Shown here piece after piece: positions 7,965 through 16,084 of a stretch of DNA of 32,443 bases (positions are counted from its first letter, which is position 1; each line of letters opens with the position of its first letter). The DNA lies in assembly GCA_949127865.1 (NCBI GenBank), contig CASBQR010000006.1, positions 1-32,443 on the forward strand, in the 5' to 3' direction. The position numbers and the translations under genes were made by a program. This DNA comes from Synechococcales cyanobacterium PMM_0082 (GTDB taxonomy: Bacteria; Cyanobacteriota; Cyanobacteriia; Pseudanabaenales; Pseudanabaenaceae). The notes under the pieces are model-generated. The model was not told the DNA's origin. It did no database searches and worked only from the letters and a program-made list of their open reading frames with translations.

Positions 7965-8077
7965 ATTTTGAGGAATGGTATAAGCGATCGCAGGATCAAG
8001 CAAAAGATCATAATATTTCTATAGCCGAACTGGATTGGTTAAATGTGGCGATCGCCATTGTTCAATCTGATTACTAG
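7949..8077 (+). pseudogene. Possible prmC N-terminal relic
   Basis: Overlapping the end of the Uma2 gene in another frame is a 42-codon open stretch with no ATG start: SRGWINFEEWYKRSQDQAKD followed by HNISIAELDWLNVAIAIVQSDY and a TAG. The pattern W..W...A...A..HNIS..ELDWL resembles the N-terminal helical domain of cyanobacterial PrmC (HemK), the methyltransferase acting on the GGQ glutamine of release factors. That is from memory, not a search. Nothing of the methyltransferase domain follows before ispG. It is best read as a truncated relic, or possibly as a chance match. Confidence 0.35.
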
Positions 8078-8164
8078 GTTTTAACTTTGAGTTAATGAAT
8101 GAGTGGACTCAATTTTGGTTAAACTAGGCTTATAGCTAAGATAAAAAAGAAGTTAAATAACACA

Positions 8165-9433
8165 ATGCAAACTTTATCTGTAGAAACTTCCCAAGATACT
8201 TTAGAGAATACTCCGCAGAGGGATTTAAAAAATAGTGCAGTTGAGAGTAATGATGAATATTCAGGAGCGATCGCTCGGCGTAAGACTCGTCCTGTGCAAG
8301 TAGGCAGCATTATAGTCGGTGGTAACAATCCAGTCGTCGTGCAATCAATGATCAACGAAGATACTCTGGATATTGCTGGCTCGATTGCGGGAATTCGCCG
8401 ACTACATGAAATAGGCTGTGAAATCATGCGGGTCACTGTACCTAGTCTAGCCCACGCCTATGCCTTAGCAGAAATTCGTCAAGGCTTGATTAAGACTTAT
8501 CAAAATGTGCCTATAGTCGCTGATGTGCACCATAACGGCATGAAAATTGCCCTAGAGGTTGCCAAACACGTTGATAAAGTGCGAATTAACCCAGGGTTAT
8601 ATGTATTTGAGAAGCCTAAACCTAATCGGACTGAATATACTGCCGCAGAATTTCAAGAAATTGGGGACAAAATTAGAGAGACCTTGAGTCCTTTGGTAAT
8701 TTCCCTTAGAGATCAAGGTAAAGCCATGCGCATTGGCGTAAACCATGGCTCTTTAGCAGAGAGAATGCTATTTACATACGGAGACACTCCCCAAGGCATG
8801 GTAGAGTCTGCGATCGAGTTTATTCGGATTTGTGAAAGCTTGGATTTCCGTAACCTTGTAGTTTCCCTTAAAGCCTCCCGTGTGCCTGTCATGATTGCGG
8901 CTTATAAGCTGATGGCTAAGCGCATGGATGAGTTGGGTATGGACTATCCTCTCCACCTAGGAGTCACTGAAGCAGGTGATGGTGAGTATGGCAGAATTAA
9001 GTCTACTGCTGGTATTGCCACCTTATTAGCTCAAGGCATTGGAGATACGATTCGGGTGTCGCTGACGGAAGCTCCAGAGAAAGAAATTCCTGTATGTTAT
9101 AGCATCTTGCAGGCTTTAGGTTTACGCAAGACTATGGTTGAGTATGTGGCTTGTCCGTCCTGTGGTCGCACCTTATTTAATCTAGAAGAGGTTTTACATA
9201 AAGTTAGAGAGGCAACCAAACATTTAACAGGTTTGGATATTGCGGTGATGGGATGTATTGTGAATGGCCCTGGCGAAATGGCAGATGCTGATTATGGCTA
9301 TGTGGGTAAAACTCCGGGCATGATTTCTCTATACCGTGGCAAAGAGGAAATTAGAAAAGTACCCGAAGCGGATGGGGTATCGGAATTGATTGCTTTAATT
9401 AAGTCTGATGATCGCTGGGTTGAGCCTGAATAG
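8165..9433 (+). CDS. ispG: 4-hydroxy-3-methylbut-2-enyl diphosphate synthase
   Basis: IspG (GcpE) reduces the cyclic diphosphate MEcPP to HMBPP in the methylerythritol phosphate pathway, supplying isoprenoids for chlorophyll, carotenoids and quinones. In phototrophs ferredoxin usually donates electrons. The TIM-barrel part starts [20 protein letters not shown] (38-57) and includes [11 protein letters not shown]. The C-terminal domain carries the [4Fe-4S] ligands C330 and C333 (CPSCGR) and C364 ([10 protein letters not shown]), with E371 the fourth ligand in this family. The 422-residue length includes an N-terminal extension of about 37 low-complexity residues, somewhat longer than usual for cyanobacteria. 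The ATG at 8165 is the first in frame; a later start would cut no domain. A hairpin terminator follows. Confidence 0.97.
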   Translation: MQTLSVETSQDTLENTPQRDLKNSAVESNDEYSGAIARRKTRPVQVGSIIVGGNNPVVVQSMINEDTLDIAGSIAGIRRLHEIGCEIMRVTVPSLAHAYALAEIRQGLIKTYQNVPIVADVHHNGMKIALEVAKHVDKVRINPGLYVFEKPKPNRTEYTAAEFQEIGDKIRETLSPLVISLRDQGKAMRIGVNHGSLAERMLFTYGDTPQGMVESAIEFIRICESLDFRNLVVSLKASRVPVMIAAYKLMAKRMDELGMDYPLHLGVTEAGDGEYGRIKSTAGIATLLAQGIGDTIRVSLTEAPEKEIPVCYSILQALGLRKTMVEYVACPSCGRTLFNLEEVLHKVREATKHLTGLDIAVMGCIVNGPGEMADADYGYVGKTPGMISLYRGKEEIRKVPEADGVSELIALIKSDDRWVEPE

Positions 9434-9436
9434 ATT

Positions 9437-9471
9437 AAAAAACCTCAAGTAGGAATATCGCTACTTGAGGT
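9437..9471. terminator. Bidirectional terminator between ispG and rpsF
   Basis: An 11 bp perfect stem, ACCTCAAGTAG (9442-9452) and CTACTTGAGGT (9461-9471), encloses an 8-base loop between two convergent genes. Six A residues at 9437-9442 give a clean U-tract for minus-strand transcripts (rpsF). The plus side is followed by AAAGTTATTTTATTTT, a looser tract for ispG. It most likely serves both genes. Confidence 0.85.
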
Positions 9472-9501
9472 AAAGTTATTTTATTTTCAGAGTGAATATC
9501 T

Positions 9502-9876
9502 CTAAATATCCATAGCTCCAGGTCCACGTTGCATGGCAATAGGCTCAGCTACAATTTCTACAGGCTGATCTGCCGCCGCAATTTGTTCTGGAGTAACTTT
9601 TAAAGTCATGAATCGGATGACTTCATCGCTAAGTTTCATAATCTTTTCCATAGTTTCAACTGCAACTGGAGGGGCAGTATAGTTGAGTTGGACATAAATA
9701 CCTTCACGATTTTTCTTGACTTCGTAAGCAAGGCGACGCTTACCTCTATTTTGAATCGCAACTTCTTCTGCCCCTTTTTCTTCTAGTAGGGTTTTATATT
9801 TAGCGATCGCAGCTTCAAGATCCTGTTCATTTAGATCAGGACGCAGAATATACATGGTTTCGTAAAGACGGCTCAT
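9502..9876 (-). CDS. rpsF: 30S ribosomal protein S6
   Basis: bS6, 124 residues, binds the 16S rRNA platform together with bS18. The ferredoxin-like fold is evident: YETMYILRPDLNEQDLEAAI (5-24) as strand 1 and helix 1, RGKRRLAYEVKKNREGIYVQL as strands 2 and 3, and the closing DEVIRFMTLKV strand. The C-terminal tail of about 25 residues (TPEQIAAADQPVEIVAEPIA) is flexible and typical of cyanobacterial and plastid S6. A good ribosome-binding site AAAGGA (9886-9891, minus strand) lies 9 bases before the ATG. No ssb or rpsR follows, unlike the rpsF-ssb-rpsR order of many bacteria. A shared hairpin terminates it. Confidence 0.97.
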   Translation of the reverse strand: MSRLYETMYILRPDLNEQDLEAAIAKYKTLLEEKGAEEVAIQNRGKRRLAYEVKKNREGIYVQLNYTAPPVAVETMEKIMKLSDEVIRFMTLKVTPEQIAAADQPVEIVAEPIAMQRGPGAMDI

Positions 9877-10016
9877 AAATTAATTTCCTTTTGGACAATA
9901 GGGCTAATGAATACACAAAAGCAAGGATTTATAAGCATAGCAAATAACTATGAAATTCTCTCGAAATTATTTAATTTTTGTCAGATATTTTCAAGGATGG
10001 GAGTTCTAGTCCTTAC

Positions 10017-11663
10017 TTAAGTAGGGCTGGTTGAACTAGATCTACGAGAAAACAGCATATTTTCGCGATAATCCACAGGACAATCAATAATGGTAGGAAC
10101 GGACTGTGCCAATGCTTCTTTTAATGTGGGGACTAATTCGGCAGCAGATTCAATCCTATAACCCTTCAACCCCATACTATCTGCCAACTTAACAAAGTCA
10201 GGATTACCAAACTGAGTATAGGCACTTCTGCCATAGTGTACCTGCTGCTTCCATTCGATTAAGCCATAGCCGCCATCATTAAAAATTAAAGTGACAAAAC
10301 TTAGTCCTAATCTGACAGCAGTTTCTAGTTCTTGCATATTCATCATAAAACCACCATCGCCTGTCACAGCCACAACTTGACGTTCGGGATAAACTAACTT
10401 TGCGGCTAATGCGCCGGGAATGGCAATACCCATCGCCGCAAATCCATTGGAAATAATACAGGTATTAGGGCGATCGCAATGATAATGCCTTGCCATCCAC
10501 ATTTTATGCGCTCCAACATCGGAAATCACAATGTCTTCAGCTCCCATTACCTGCCGCAAATCATAGACAATTTTTTGGGGCTTGACGGGATAACCAATGT
10601 CATTGGCATACTGCTCATAGTCAGCGCGAATACTATGTCTAAGTTCGATCGCCTGGGGATTTGGCTTACCTTCGCGATCGCAGCGATGAATAATCTCGTC
10701 TAAGGCATCGGCAATATCGCCAACTACTTCAACCTTTGGAATATAGCTACTATCAACTTCAGCCGTATTTTCACTAATATGAATTATGGGAATTGCGCCA
10801 CTAGCATTCCATTTTTTGGGTGAATATTCCACTAGGTCATAGCCCACGGCAATCACTAAATCCGTCTCATCAAAGGCATAACTAATAAAATCTCGTTGTT
10901 GTAAACCCATTGTCCATAGCGACAGGGGATGGGTGTAGGGAATTACGCCTTTACCCATAAAAGTATTGACCACGGGAATATTTAATTTGGTGGCAAACTC
11001 AGTCAAGGCATCACTAGCATAGGAACGAATTGCTCCATTCCCGACTAGGATTAAGGGATTTTTTGCCTTACAAATCAAACCTGCGGCTTCACCTAAACTG
11101 TGATACGAAGCATAAATTTTTCCACCTTTCCCGCGATCATTTGACTGCTTTAATGGAGAACCAGTTACAGGCATTGCCGCAATATTTTCAGGTAGATCAA
11201 TATGTACAGCTCCAGGTTTTTCGCTTTGGGCTACCTTAAATGCCTTGCGGACAATTTCTGGAGTAATACTAGGGCGCACAATTTGGGCATTCCATTTAGT
11301 TATTGGTGCAAACATTGCCACTAAATCTAAGTATTGGTGGGTTTCAATATGCATGCGATCTGTCCCAACCTGCCCAGTAATTGCCACTAAAGGCGCACAG
11401 TCAAGGTTAGCATCCGCAACACCTGTTATTAAATTTGTGGCTCCAGGTCCTAAAGTTGATAGACAAACTCCGGCGGTACCAGTAAGGCGACCATAAACAT
11501 CTGCCATAAATGCCGCCCCTTGCTCATGGCGAGTGGTAATAAATTGAATTGAAGACTTTTCTAGGGCATTCAAAACTTCCATATTTTCTTCCCCAGGTAG
11601 TCCAAAAATATATCTTACGCCTTCATTTTCCAAGCACTGTACTAGAAGCTCTGCCGTATTCAT
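10017..11663 (-). CDS. Acetolactate synthase large-subunit-like ThDP enzyme
   Basis: A 548-residue enzyme of the acetohydroxyacid synthase group. The frame is open to 11708, but MNTAELLVQCLENEGVRYIF at 11663 is the family N-terminus, and the extra 15 residues upstream look like leader, so that start is chosen. Visible are GLPGEENMEVLNAL, the catalytic Glu E47 in TTRHEQGAAFMADVYGR, GPGATNLITGVADA, and the C-terminal ThDP/Mg motif GDGGFMMNMQELETAVRLGL ending in FNDGGYG. These support carboligation of pyruvate (acetolactate synthase). No ilvN regulatory subunit or other branched-chain gene adjoins it. Cyanobacteria commonly carry two such paralogs, and this one resembles the IlvG-type copy. Whether it is the main biosynthetic enzyme or a catabolic ALS-like paralog cannot be decided here. 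Confidence 0.88.
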   Translation of the reverse strand: MNTAELLVQCLENEGVRYIFGLPGEENMEVLNALEKSSIQFITTRHEQGAAFMADVYGRLTGTAGVCLSTLGPGATNLITGVADANLDCAPLVAITGQVGTDRMHIETHQYLDLVAMFAPITKWNAQIVRPSITPEIVRKAFKVAQSEKPGAVHIDLPENIAAMPVTGSPLKQSNDRGKGGKIYASYHSLGEAAGLICKAKNPLILVGNGAIRSYASDALTEFATKLNIPVVNTFMGKGVIPYTHPLSLWTMGLQQRDFISYAFDETDLVIAVGYDLVEYSPKKWNASGAIPIIHISENTAEVDSSYIPKVEVVGDIADALDEIIHRCDREGKPNPQAIELRHSIRADYEQYANDIGYPVKPQKIVYDLRQVMGAEDIVISDVGAHKMWMARHYHCDRPNTCIISNGFAAMGIAIPGALAAKLVYPERQVVAVTGDGGFMMNMQELETAVRLGLSFVTLIFNDGGYGLIEWKQQVHYGRSAYTQFGNPDFVKLADSMGLKGYRIESAAELVPTLKEALAQSVPTIIDCPVDYRENMLFSRRSSSTSPT

Positions 11664-11759
11664 ATTTTTGATTTTGGGATTAAGGGAACTTAGGCAAAAG
11701 TCTAGCAAAGATTGTTGGCACTATTTATAGATTCGTAAATACTCAAAAATCAATTTAAC

Positions 11760-11858
11760 AAGCTGCTTCTGCTATTTTGTCTAGCTTTTCCTTAAATATT
11801 CTGGGAATATAGGGGCATTAAATTTAGATTTAAACTAAAATCTTGATACAAGCAGCTT
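11760..11858. repeat. 9-bp inverted repeat pair
   Basis: AAGCTGCTT (11760-11768) and AAGCAGCTT (11850-11858) are exact reverse complements in the divergent space between the ThDP enzyme and the Nudix gene. The right copy ends 7 bases before the Nudix ATG. With about 80 bases between arms it could be two operator half-sites or chance. Confidence 0.3.
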
Positions 11859-11865
11859 AGAGTTA

Positions 11866-12270
11866 ATGGCAAAGAAAATTGTAAACGTTGGAGTGGCAAT
11901 CATTTGGAATAGCGATCGCTCGAAAATTTTAATAGATAAAAGATTACCTAAGGGTGAATTTGGTGGATTTTGGGAGTTTCCGGGTGGCAAGCTTGAGGAA
12001 AATGAAGATGCGATCGCCTGTATCCATCGGGAAATTAAAGAAGAGTTAGGTATTGAGATAGAAGTGCAAGATCACCTAATTACCGTTGCCCAAAACTATG
12101 GCGATCATTTTTCTTTAAATTTAATTGTGCATCAAGCCAGTTATATCACTGGTGAACCTCAAGCTCTGGAATGTGCGGAGATTCGCTGGGTAAGACTAGA
12201 TGAACTTAATCAATATTCTTTACCACCTGCTAATTGTGAAATTGTGGAAGCTTTACTAAAACTAGTTTAG
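11866..12270 (+). CDS. mutT: MutT-like Nudix hydrolase (8-oxo-dGTPase type)
   Basis: A 134-residue Nudix protein. The Nudix box GGKLEENEDAIACIHREIKE followed by ELGI fits Gx5Ex7REUxEExGU exactly, so the Mg-binding glutamates are present. The flanks are MutT-like: KIVNVGVAIIWNSDRSKILI at the N-terminus, and a FGGFWEFPGGK strand-loop where MutT has GGxWEFPGGK. The C-terminal ECAEIRWVRLDELNQYSLPP matches the usual W(V/L)xxxEL...PPAN ending of MutT, which sanitises 8-oxo-dGTP to prevent A:T to C:G transversions. It is monocistronic and ends 5 bases from the convergent phosphatase gene, with no terminator between. The symbol is by motif similarity; another (d)NTP substrate is possible. Confidence 0.85.
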   Translation: MAKKIVNVGVAIIWNSDRSKILIDKRLPKGEFGGFWEFPGGKLEENEDAIACIHREIKEELGIEIEVQDHLITVAQNYGDHFSLNLIVHQASYITGEPQALECAEIRWVRLDELNQYSLPPANCEIVEALLKLV

Positions 12271-12275
12271 TAATA

Positions 12276-13118
12276 TTATCTTCCTGCGGACACTTGAGCT
12301 AATTTGGGTAAATACAAATCTACAAACTGCGACCAGCCCACAACTACATCCTGTTGATGCGCTAGATTAGTTGGATCGATGACTTGGGAATGATATTGAA
12401 TTACAGCCCCATCAAGATCACAGGAGGTAATACCCGCAAATTTTGCCATCGCCATGGGTGCGACAGTATCCCACAACTTCACACGGCGGTTTAAATAAAA
12501 ATATAATTCAGTATTTCCCATCAATACTTCCATAACTTTTAAGCCAAAGCCCCCCATATTATAAAATTCAATTTCAGGAGCGAGATTTTGAATCGCCTCA
12601 CCATACTTAAGTTGATCTTTATCGCCAATTAATAATTTATGGCGATCGCGTAATGGTGGAATTTTAGGAATAAGCTGCATTGGATAGTTGTCGCCCCTTT
12701 GCGTAAATAAGCCCCCGATCGCACTACCACCATAAAACATCAGATCCATCTCAGGGGCATAAATCCAGCCCATAGTCGGTTGATCATTTTCGAGTAAGCC
12801 CACCATCACGGCATAGTTTTCACCACCTGCAATAAAATCATCGGTACCATCAATGGGGTCAATCAGCCACATCCGCTTATGATTTTGCTGCCAAATTTGC
12901 ATAGAGTCAGGATTTTCTTCGGTAATAATGCCATCGTTGGGAAACCATGTTTGAAACTGCTCTGTACAAATTTGATCGATAGTGCGATCAACCGTAGTCA
13001 CATAGTCCAAATGTCCCTTTTGGATTACCTCAAACTTGTCTTGGCGCAGATCCTTAGCTTTTTGTCCAACTTGGCGAATAAACGCTCTAACTTGATCAAA
13101 GGTGTTAATCGGATTCAC
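12276..13118 (-). CDS. Inositol monophosphatase family phosphatase
   Basis: A 280-residue Li-sensitive-type phosphatase. Metal ligands are visible: E67/E68 in IITEENPDS, D87, D90 and D93 in LIDPIDGTDDF (85-95), and D217 in LWDTVAPMAMAKFAG. The family hydrolyses inositol phosphate, fructose-1,6-bisphosphate, histidinol phosphate or 3'(2')-phosphoadenosine 5'-phosphate. The insertion FIAGGENYAVMVGL is the substrate strand, and the residues do not settle which substrate is used. The PAP/CysQ-like or histidinol-phosphatase branches are both possible. Its ATG overlaps the stop of the upstream desaturase/SDR gene by four bases (ATGA), so translation is probably coupled and the products may act in one pathway. 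Confidence 0.88.
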   Translation of the reverse strand: MNPINTFDQVRAFIRQVGQKAKDLRQDKFEVIQKGHLDYVTTVDRTIDQICTEQFQTWFPNDGIITEENPDSMQIWQQNHKRMWLIDPIDGTDDFIAGGENYAVMVGLLENDQPTMGWIYAPEMDLMFYGGSAIGGLFTQRGDNYPMQLIPKIPPLRDRHKLLIGDKDQLKYGEAIQNLAPEIEFYNMGGFGLKVMEVLMGNTELYFYLNRRVKLWDTVAPMAMAKFAGITSCDLDGAVIQYHSQVIDPTNLAHQQDVVVGWSQFVDLYLPKLAQVSAGR

Positions 13119-14344
13119 TCTCTTACTCCTGCGGCTTTGGCAATAGCAATAGTTGGAGCATTTTTAGAAAATAAACGGAAATATATTGATTTACCTAGCT
13201 CTTTAATCGGGAAAAATACATAGGTAAAAGGATTAAAGGTGACGATGATATCGCGAAAATCTCGTTTTGCTAGCACTAAAATTGCCCAAGCCACAAAGTC
13301 GGGAGACATAATGCCAATGGGATTGAGATTACTCTTAAATGCCCCTAATACTAATTTGCGAACAACACAGGGCGCACCTAACCGCCGCAGGGTAATTAAA
13401 TCGCCAAGGGTGCGTTTTGACATTTCATATAAAGGGCTAAAGGCAGGGTTAACTTCAGCTTCAGAGGTATTAATCCAAACTTCTTTCAAAGCTTTATGTT
13501 TAGATTGCTGCACTGTATTAAAAAATATCTCCATCAGTCGCCATGCCGAAAAAGTATTAACCTCAAAGGATTTTTGAATTGCCTCAGGGGTGCGATCGCC
13601 ATGGGCATTAGTACCGTGATTAATAATTAAAATATCTACTTTTTGCAGGCGGTTAGCTAGTTCTATTTCGTTACCCACAGACCATTTCAGCACTTCCACA
13701 TTTTCGCTAAAGTCACAGTCACTGCTAGTTAAGGCGACTACCTTTGCTCCTTGTGTTTGCAGTTGATGTACGAGCGATCGCCCCAAAGCCCCATTAGCTC
13801 CAGTGACTGCAATAGTTTTACCCTTTAATGCCAAAGCCGTACCCAAAATTTTATCTACAAGTGTAAAGGTACTACAAAAATATGCCTCACCGCGATCAAA
13901 ATGATGCCGCCAGTGGTAGGTTCTATTTACTGTCCACTCCGTCGGGATTGTCAACAGGTCTCCAGGTTTGTGGGTTAAATCCGTTGACATCAGCCAACCC
14001 TTTGCCCTGGCAATGCTGGTAATTAAGAATAGTACAGAATAAAGACAGCCAATAATGAAGCCGTAACCCTGTGTAAAAAAATAAGCTAAATAGGCGATCG
14101 CCCCAGTTAATACCACCATAACCGTAGCTTCAGGAACGTCATTGCGCCATTGTGCCTGTCGATATGCTTCAATGCTGACCATACTTAAATCAGAACGATA
14201 GGCTTTGTGATGCATCAAATGTCCTACTTGGATGGGCTGCCAATAATGACCAGCAATATGGTAAAGATCGCGAATAACTTCGGCTATGACTATAGATAAA
14301 GCAACCAAAGGCAACTGGGAAATTAATTCCACAAGATAATTCAT
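13115..14344 (-). CDS. Sterol desaturase-like / short-chain dehydrogenase fusion
   Basis: A 409-residue two-domain protein. Residues 1-170 form a membrane fatty acid hydroxylase/sterol desaturase-like part with hydrophobic segments at about 5-22 and 72-110 and diiron-type histidine clusters: H29xxxH33, H42xxHH46 (HLMHHK) and H144xxHH148 (TYHWRHHFDRGEAYF). Residues 171-409 are a classical SDR: TGANGALG (181-188) for NAD(P), IINHGTNAHG where most have NNAG, and the catalytic S294, Y306 and K310 (YEMSK). Fusions of this kind recur in cyanobacteria. It probably works at a membrane on a lipid or carotenoid-like alcohol or ketone; the substrate is unknown. The N-terminal histidines are fewer than the eight of a full desaturase motif set, so oxygenase activity is not assured. 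It shares an ATGA overlap with the downstream phosphatase gene. Confidence 0.85.
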   Translation of the reverse strand: MNYLVELISQLPLVALSIVIAEVIRDLYHIAGHYWQPIQVGHLMHHKAYRSDLSMVSIEAYRQAQWRNDVPEATVMVVLTGAIAYLAYFFTQGYGFIIGCLYSVLFLITSIARAKGWLMSTDLTHKPGDLLTIPTEWTVNRTYHWRHHFDRGEAYFCSTFTLVDKILGTALALKGKTIAVTGANGALGRSLVHQLQTQGAKVVALTSSDCDFSENVEVLKWSVGNEIELANRLQKVDILIINHGTNAHGDRTPEAIQKSFEVNTFSAWRLMEIFFNTVQQSKHKALKEVWINTSEAEVNPAFSPLYEMSKRTLGDLITLRRLGAPCVVRKLVLGAFKSNLNPIGIMSPDFVAWAILVLAKRDFRDIIVTFNPFTYVFFPIKELGKSIYFRLFSKNAPTIAIAKAAGVRE

Positions 14345-14352
14345 AACTCTAG

Positions 14353-14381
14353 TTTGACTTGAATTTGACTTGATTTGACTT
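14353..14381. repeat. Three phased TTTGACTT direct repeats
   Basis: TTTGACTT occurs at 14353-14360, 14364-14371 and 14374-14381, that is, spaced 11 and 10 bases, one DNA helical turn. On the transcribed (minus) strand they read AAGTCAAA, and the nearest copy is 8 bases upstream of the desaturase/SDR start codon. They could be regulator binding sites or a leader RNA element. Confidence 0.5.
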
Positions 14382-14542
14382 TAAAGAGGGCTTCACAATT
14401 CTACATCTTAGTTAGAGCGATCGCTTAGGGCATTAATTTAGAATTACTGTTTTTATGCGGTTGCCCTATAAACCAAGGGGAGCCTGAGCGGCAAGAATTG
14501 CTACAATTGGGTGTAAATATAGTCAATTAGTAAATTAAACCT

Positions 14543-15253
14543 ATGCAAACAACTGAAAAACCTTTAGAAAATAGTGCCCGTGATTTGTTTCAAACTGCTT
14601 ACGAAAATCGTTATACATGGGACTCCAACTTTCCTGGGTTAAGTGCAGACGTAGCGATCGCTATCGATGGAAATACGCGTACAGGCAAAGCAACTATTAG
14701 CAAAGACCTAGCCGTAGAAGTAATTATGGATGATCAAAAGCTAATTACTCGTACCAGTCGTACCCCCAGTGGTGAAGAAAAAACAGTTACCGTTGATGAA
14801 GAGCAAGAATGGTTAACTAATCAATTAAAAGATGTTGTTACCCATCGTAAGCGCAAATCCTTTGTAGATGCCCACGGTAAGTCTAGTTTTTCTATGGGCG
14901 ATCGCGATGCCTCTGGAGCCGTAGAAATCTTAGTAACTGGGGATTCTATGGGTTCAAATTACAAAGTTAAAGATAATCAAATTTCCTTAGTAAGTCGAGT
15001 AATGGGACGCATTGGCTTTGTGATTAATCACCTTGGACATTTAGATACAGGCGAAGGTTATATTTCCAGTGCCTACAATGCGATCTTTCGCAATCCCCAA
15101 ACCGATGAAATTACCCGTCAGGCAAAATTTGAAGATAACTACGAAAAAATTGGTAATTATTATGTAATGGCTAGCCAAATTGTCCAAGTCAATGAGCAAG
15201 GTACTCAGAAAAATTACGAAATTAGATTTTCTAATATTCAACTTTTGGCTTAA
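14543..15253 (+). CDS. DUF3386 family protein
   Basis: A 236-residue soluble protein without signal peptide or membrane span. It begins with a helix (ARDLFQTAYENRYTWDSNFPGL) and continues as alternating beta strands, among them VAIAIDGNTRTGKATIS, SFVDAHGKSSFSMGDRDASG, EILVTGDSMGSNYKVKDNQI and SLVSRVMGRIGFVINHLGHL. This matches, from memory, the DUF3386 family, found in cyanobacteria and plant chloroplasts, of unknown biochemical role. The all-beta layout with a repeated glycine pattern suggests a lipocalin- or lipoprotein-sorting-like barrel, but that is inference. The neighbour on the left is divergent and a hairpin follows. The ATG at 14543 is the only start that preserves the family N-terminus. 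Confidence 0.85.
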   Translation: MQTTEKPLENSARDLFQTAYENRYTWDSNFPGLSADVAIAIDGNTRTGKATISKDLAVEVIMDDQKLITRTSRTPSGEEKTVTVDEEQEWLTNQLKDVVTHRKRKSFVDAHGKSSFSMGDRDASGAVEILVTGDSMGSNYKVKDNQISLVSRVMGRIGFVINHLGHLDTGEGYISSAYNAIFRNPQTDEITRQAKFEDNYEKIGNYYVMASQIVQVNEQGTQKNYEIRFSNIQLLA

Positions 15254-15319
15254 ACATCTAGTTTGGGGGAATTGTCTCTAATTGCGATCGCCCAAGCAAA
15301 AACACCAAAAAAATAAAGC

Positions 15320-15339
15320 GGGGAACCTCTTCCCTTTTT
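15320..15339 (+). terminator. Terminator after the DUF3386 gene
   Basis: GGGAA (15321-15325) pairs with TTCCC (15330-15334) around a CCTC loop, with a G-T pair possible at the base (15320 with 15335), followed by TTTTT (15335-15339). The stem is short but GC-rich enough for a modest intrinsic terminator, 67 bases after the stop. Confidence 0.55.
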
Positions 15340-15412
15340 AAGATGGATTTGAACGAGAACTGCTGCAAGTTAATTATTGGAGTTTGTATGTGCCATTTTT
15401 GGAACATTTTCA

Positions 15413-16084
15413 TTATTCCAGATAATTAACCCAATCTTTGATTAGTTCGAGAGAGCCATACCATAACCCAGCTTTAGGCGAGTGATTCGCCCTCTCTAGG
15501 ATTAAATTCTCTGCACCTACTAGATGCGCGCATTCAATAGGAATAATGCCATCACCCCAAGTATTACCTAATCCACAGGTTAATTCATAGCTACTATGGG
15601 CTAACCAAGATCCCCACTTTTTTTCGCCATAAATGGCTTTACCTGCAACACAAATATATTTCACATTGTCGTGAAACGCATCGGGATAGTTATTATTCAC
15701 AAAGTCTAAATTTGATGCCGCCCATGGCTCTTTACTCCGATGGGGAGTGCCGAGGGTAATTAGGCGATCTACCCGTGAATTTGCGCCCCAAACCTTGTCA
15801 TAGTAGGGAATCTCTCCCAAATAAATCCTTGAGACCCAGCCTCCTGCGGAATGAGCAATGAGATTTACCTTAGATACTTGAAATTCTTGACAGACTTTTT
15901 GCACCGTTTGATCTAACTTTAATAAAATTGGGGCGATTGATCGCCCGCCCACCGTTGGCAACCATTCCCACCACAGTAAAGGTACGATAGTTGCTTTGAA
16001 TCCCAAATTTTCTAAAGATGCCTGTAAGCCCAGATAATCCTTAGAGCCTGCTAAGTAGCCGGGAAGAATAATGTTAGGGATCAT
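15413..16084 (-). CDS. Alpha/beta hydrolase, lipase-like
   Basis: A 223-residue serine hydrolase. It starts with an HG-like oxyanion strand, NIILPGYLAGSKDYLGL, then carries the nucleophile elbow AHSAGG (S79), D178 in WGDGIIPIE and H201 in RANHSPKAGLWYGS, giving a plausible Ser-Asp-His triad. The pattern LITLGTPHRS before the lid is shared with PGAP1/LipA-like lipases and acyltransferases, so an ester-linked lipid substrate is likely. There is no signal peptide, so it is probably cytoplasmic or membrane-surface. Its start codon overlaps the hisZ stop by four bases (ATGA), suggesting coupled translation, though no metabolic link between them is obvious. Confidence 0.82.
   Translation of the reverse strand: MIPNIILPGYLAGSKDYLGLQASLENLGFKATIVPLLWWEWLPTVGGRSIAPILLKLDQTVQKVCQEFQVSKVNLIAHSAGGWVSRIYLGEIPYYDKVWGANSRVDRLITLGTPHRSKEPWAASNLDFVNNNYPDAFHDNVKYICVAGKAIYGEKKWGSWLAHSSYELTCGLGNTWGDGIIPIECAHLVGAENLILERANHSPKAGLWYGSLELIKDWVNYLE

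Noticed and set aside
14461-14500. GGGGAGCCTGAGCGG upstream of the DUF3386 gene, reminiscent of a thi-box (TPP riboswitch) core
   Set aside because: The second conserved half and the pairing stems are missing, and DUF3386 has no thiamine role.
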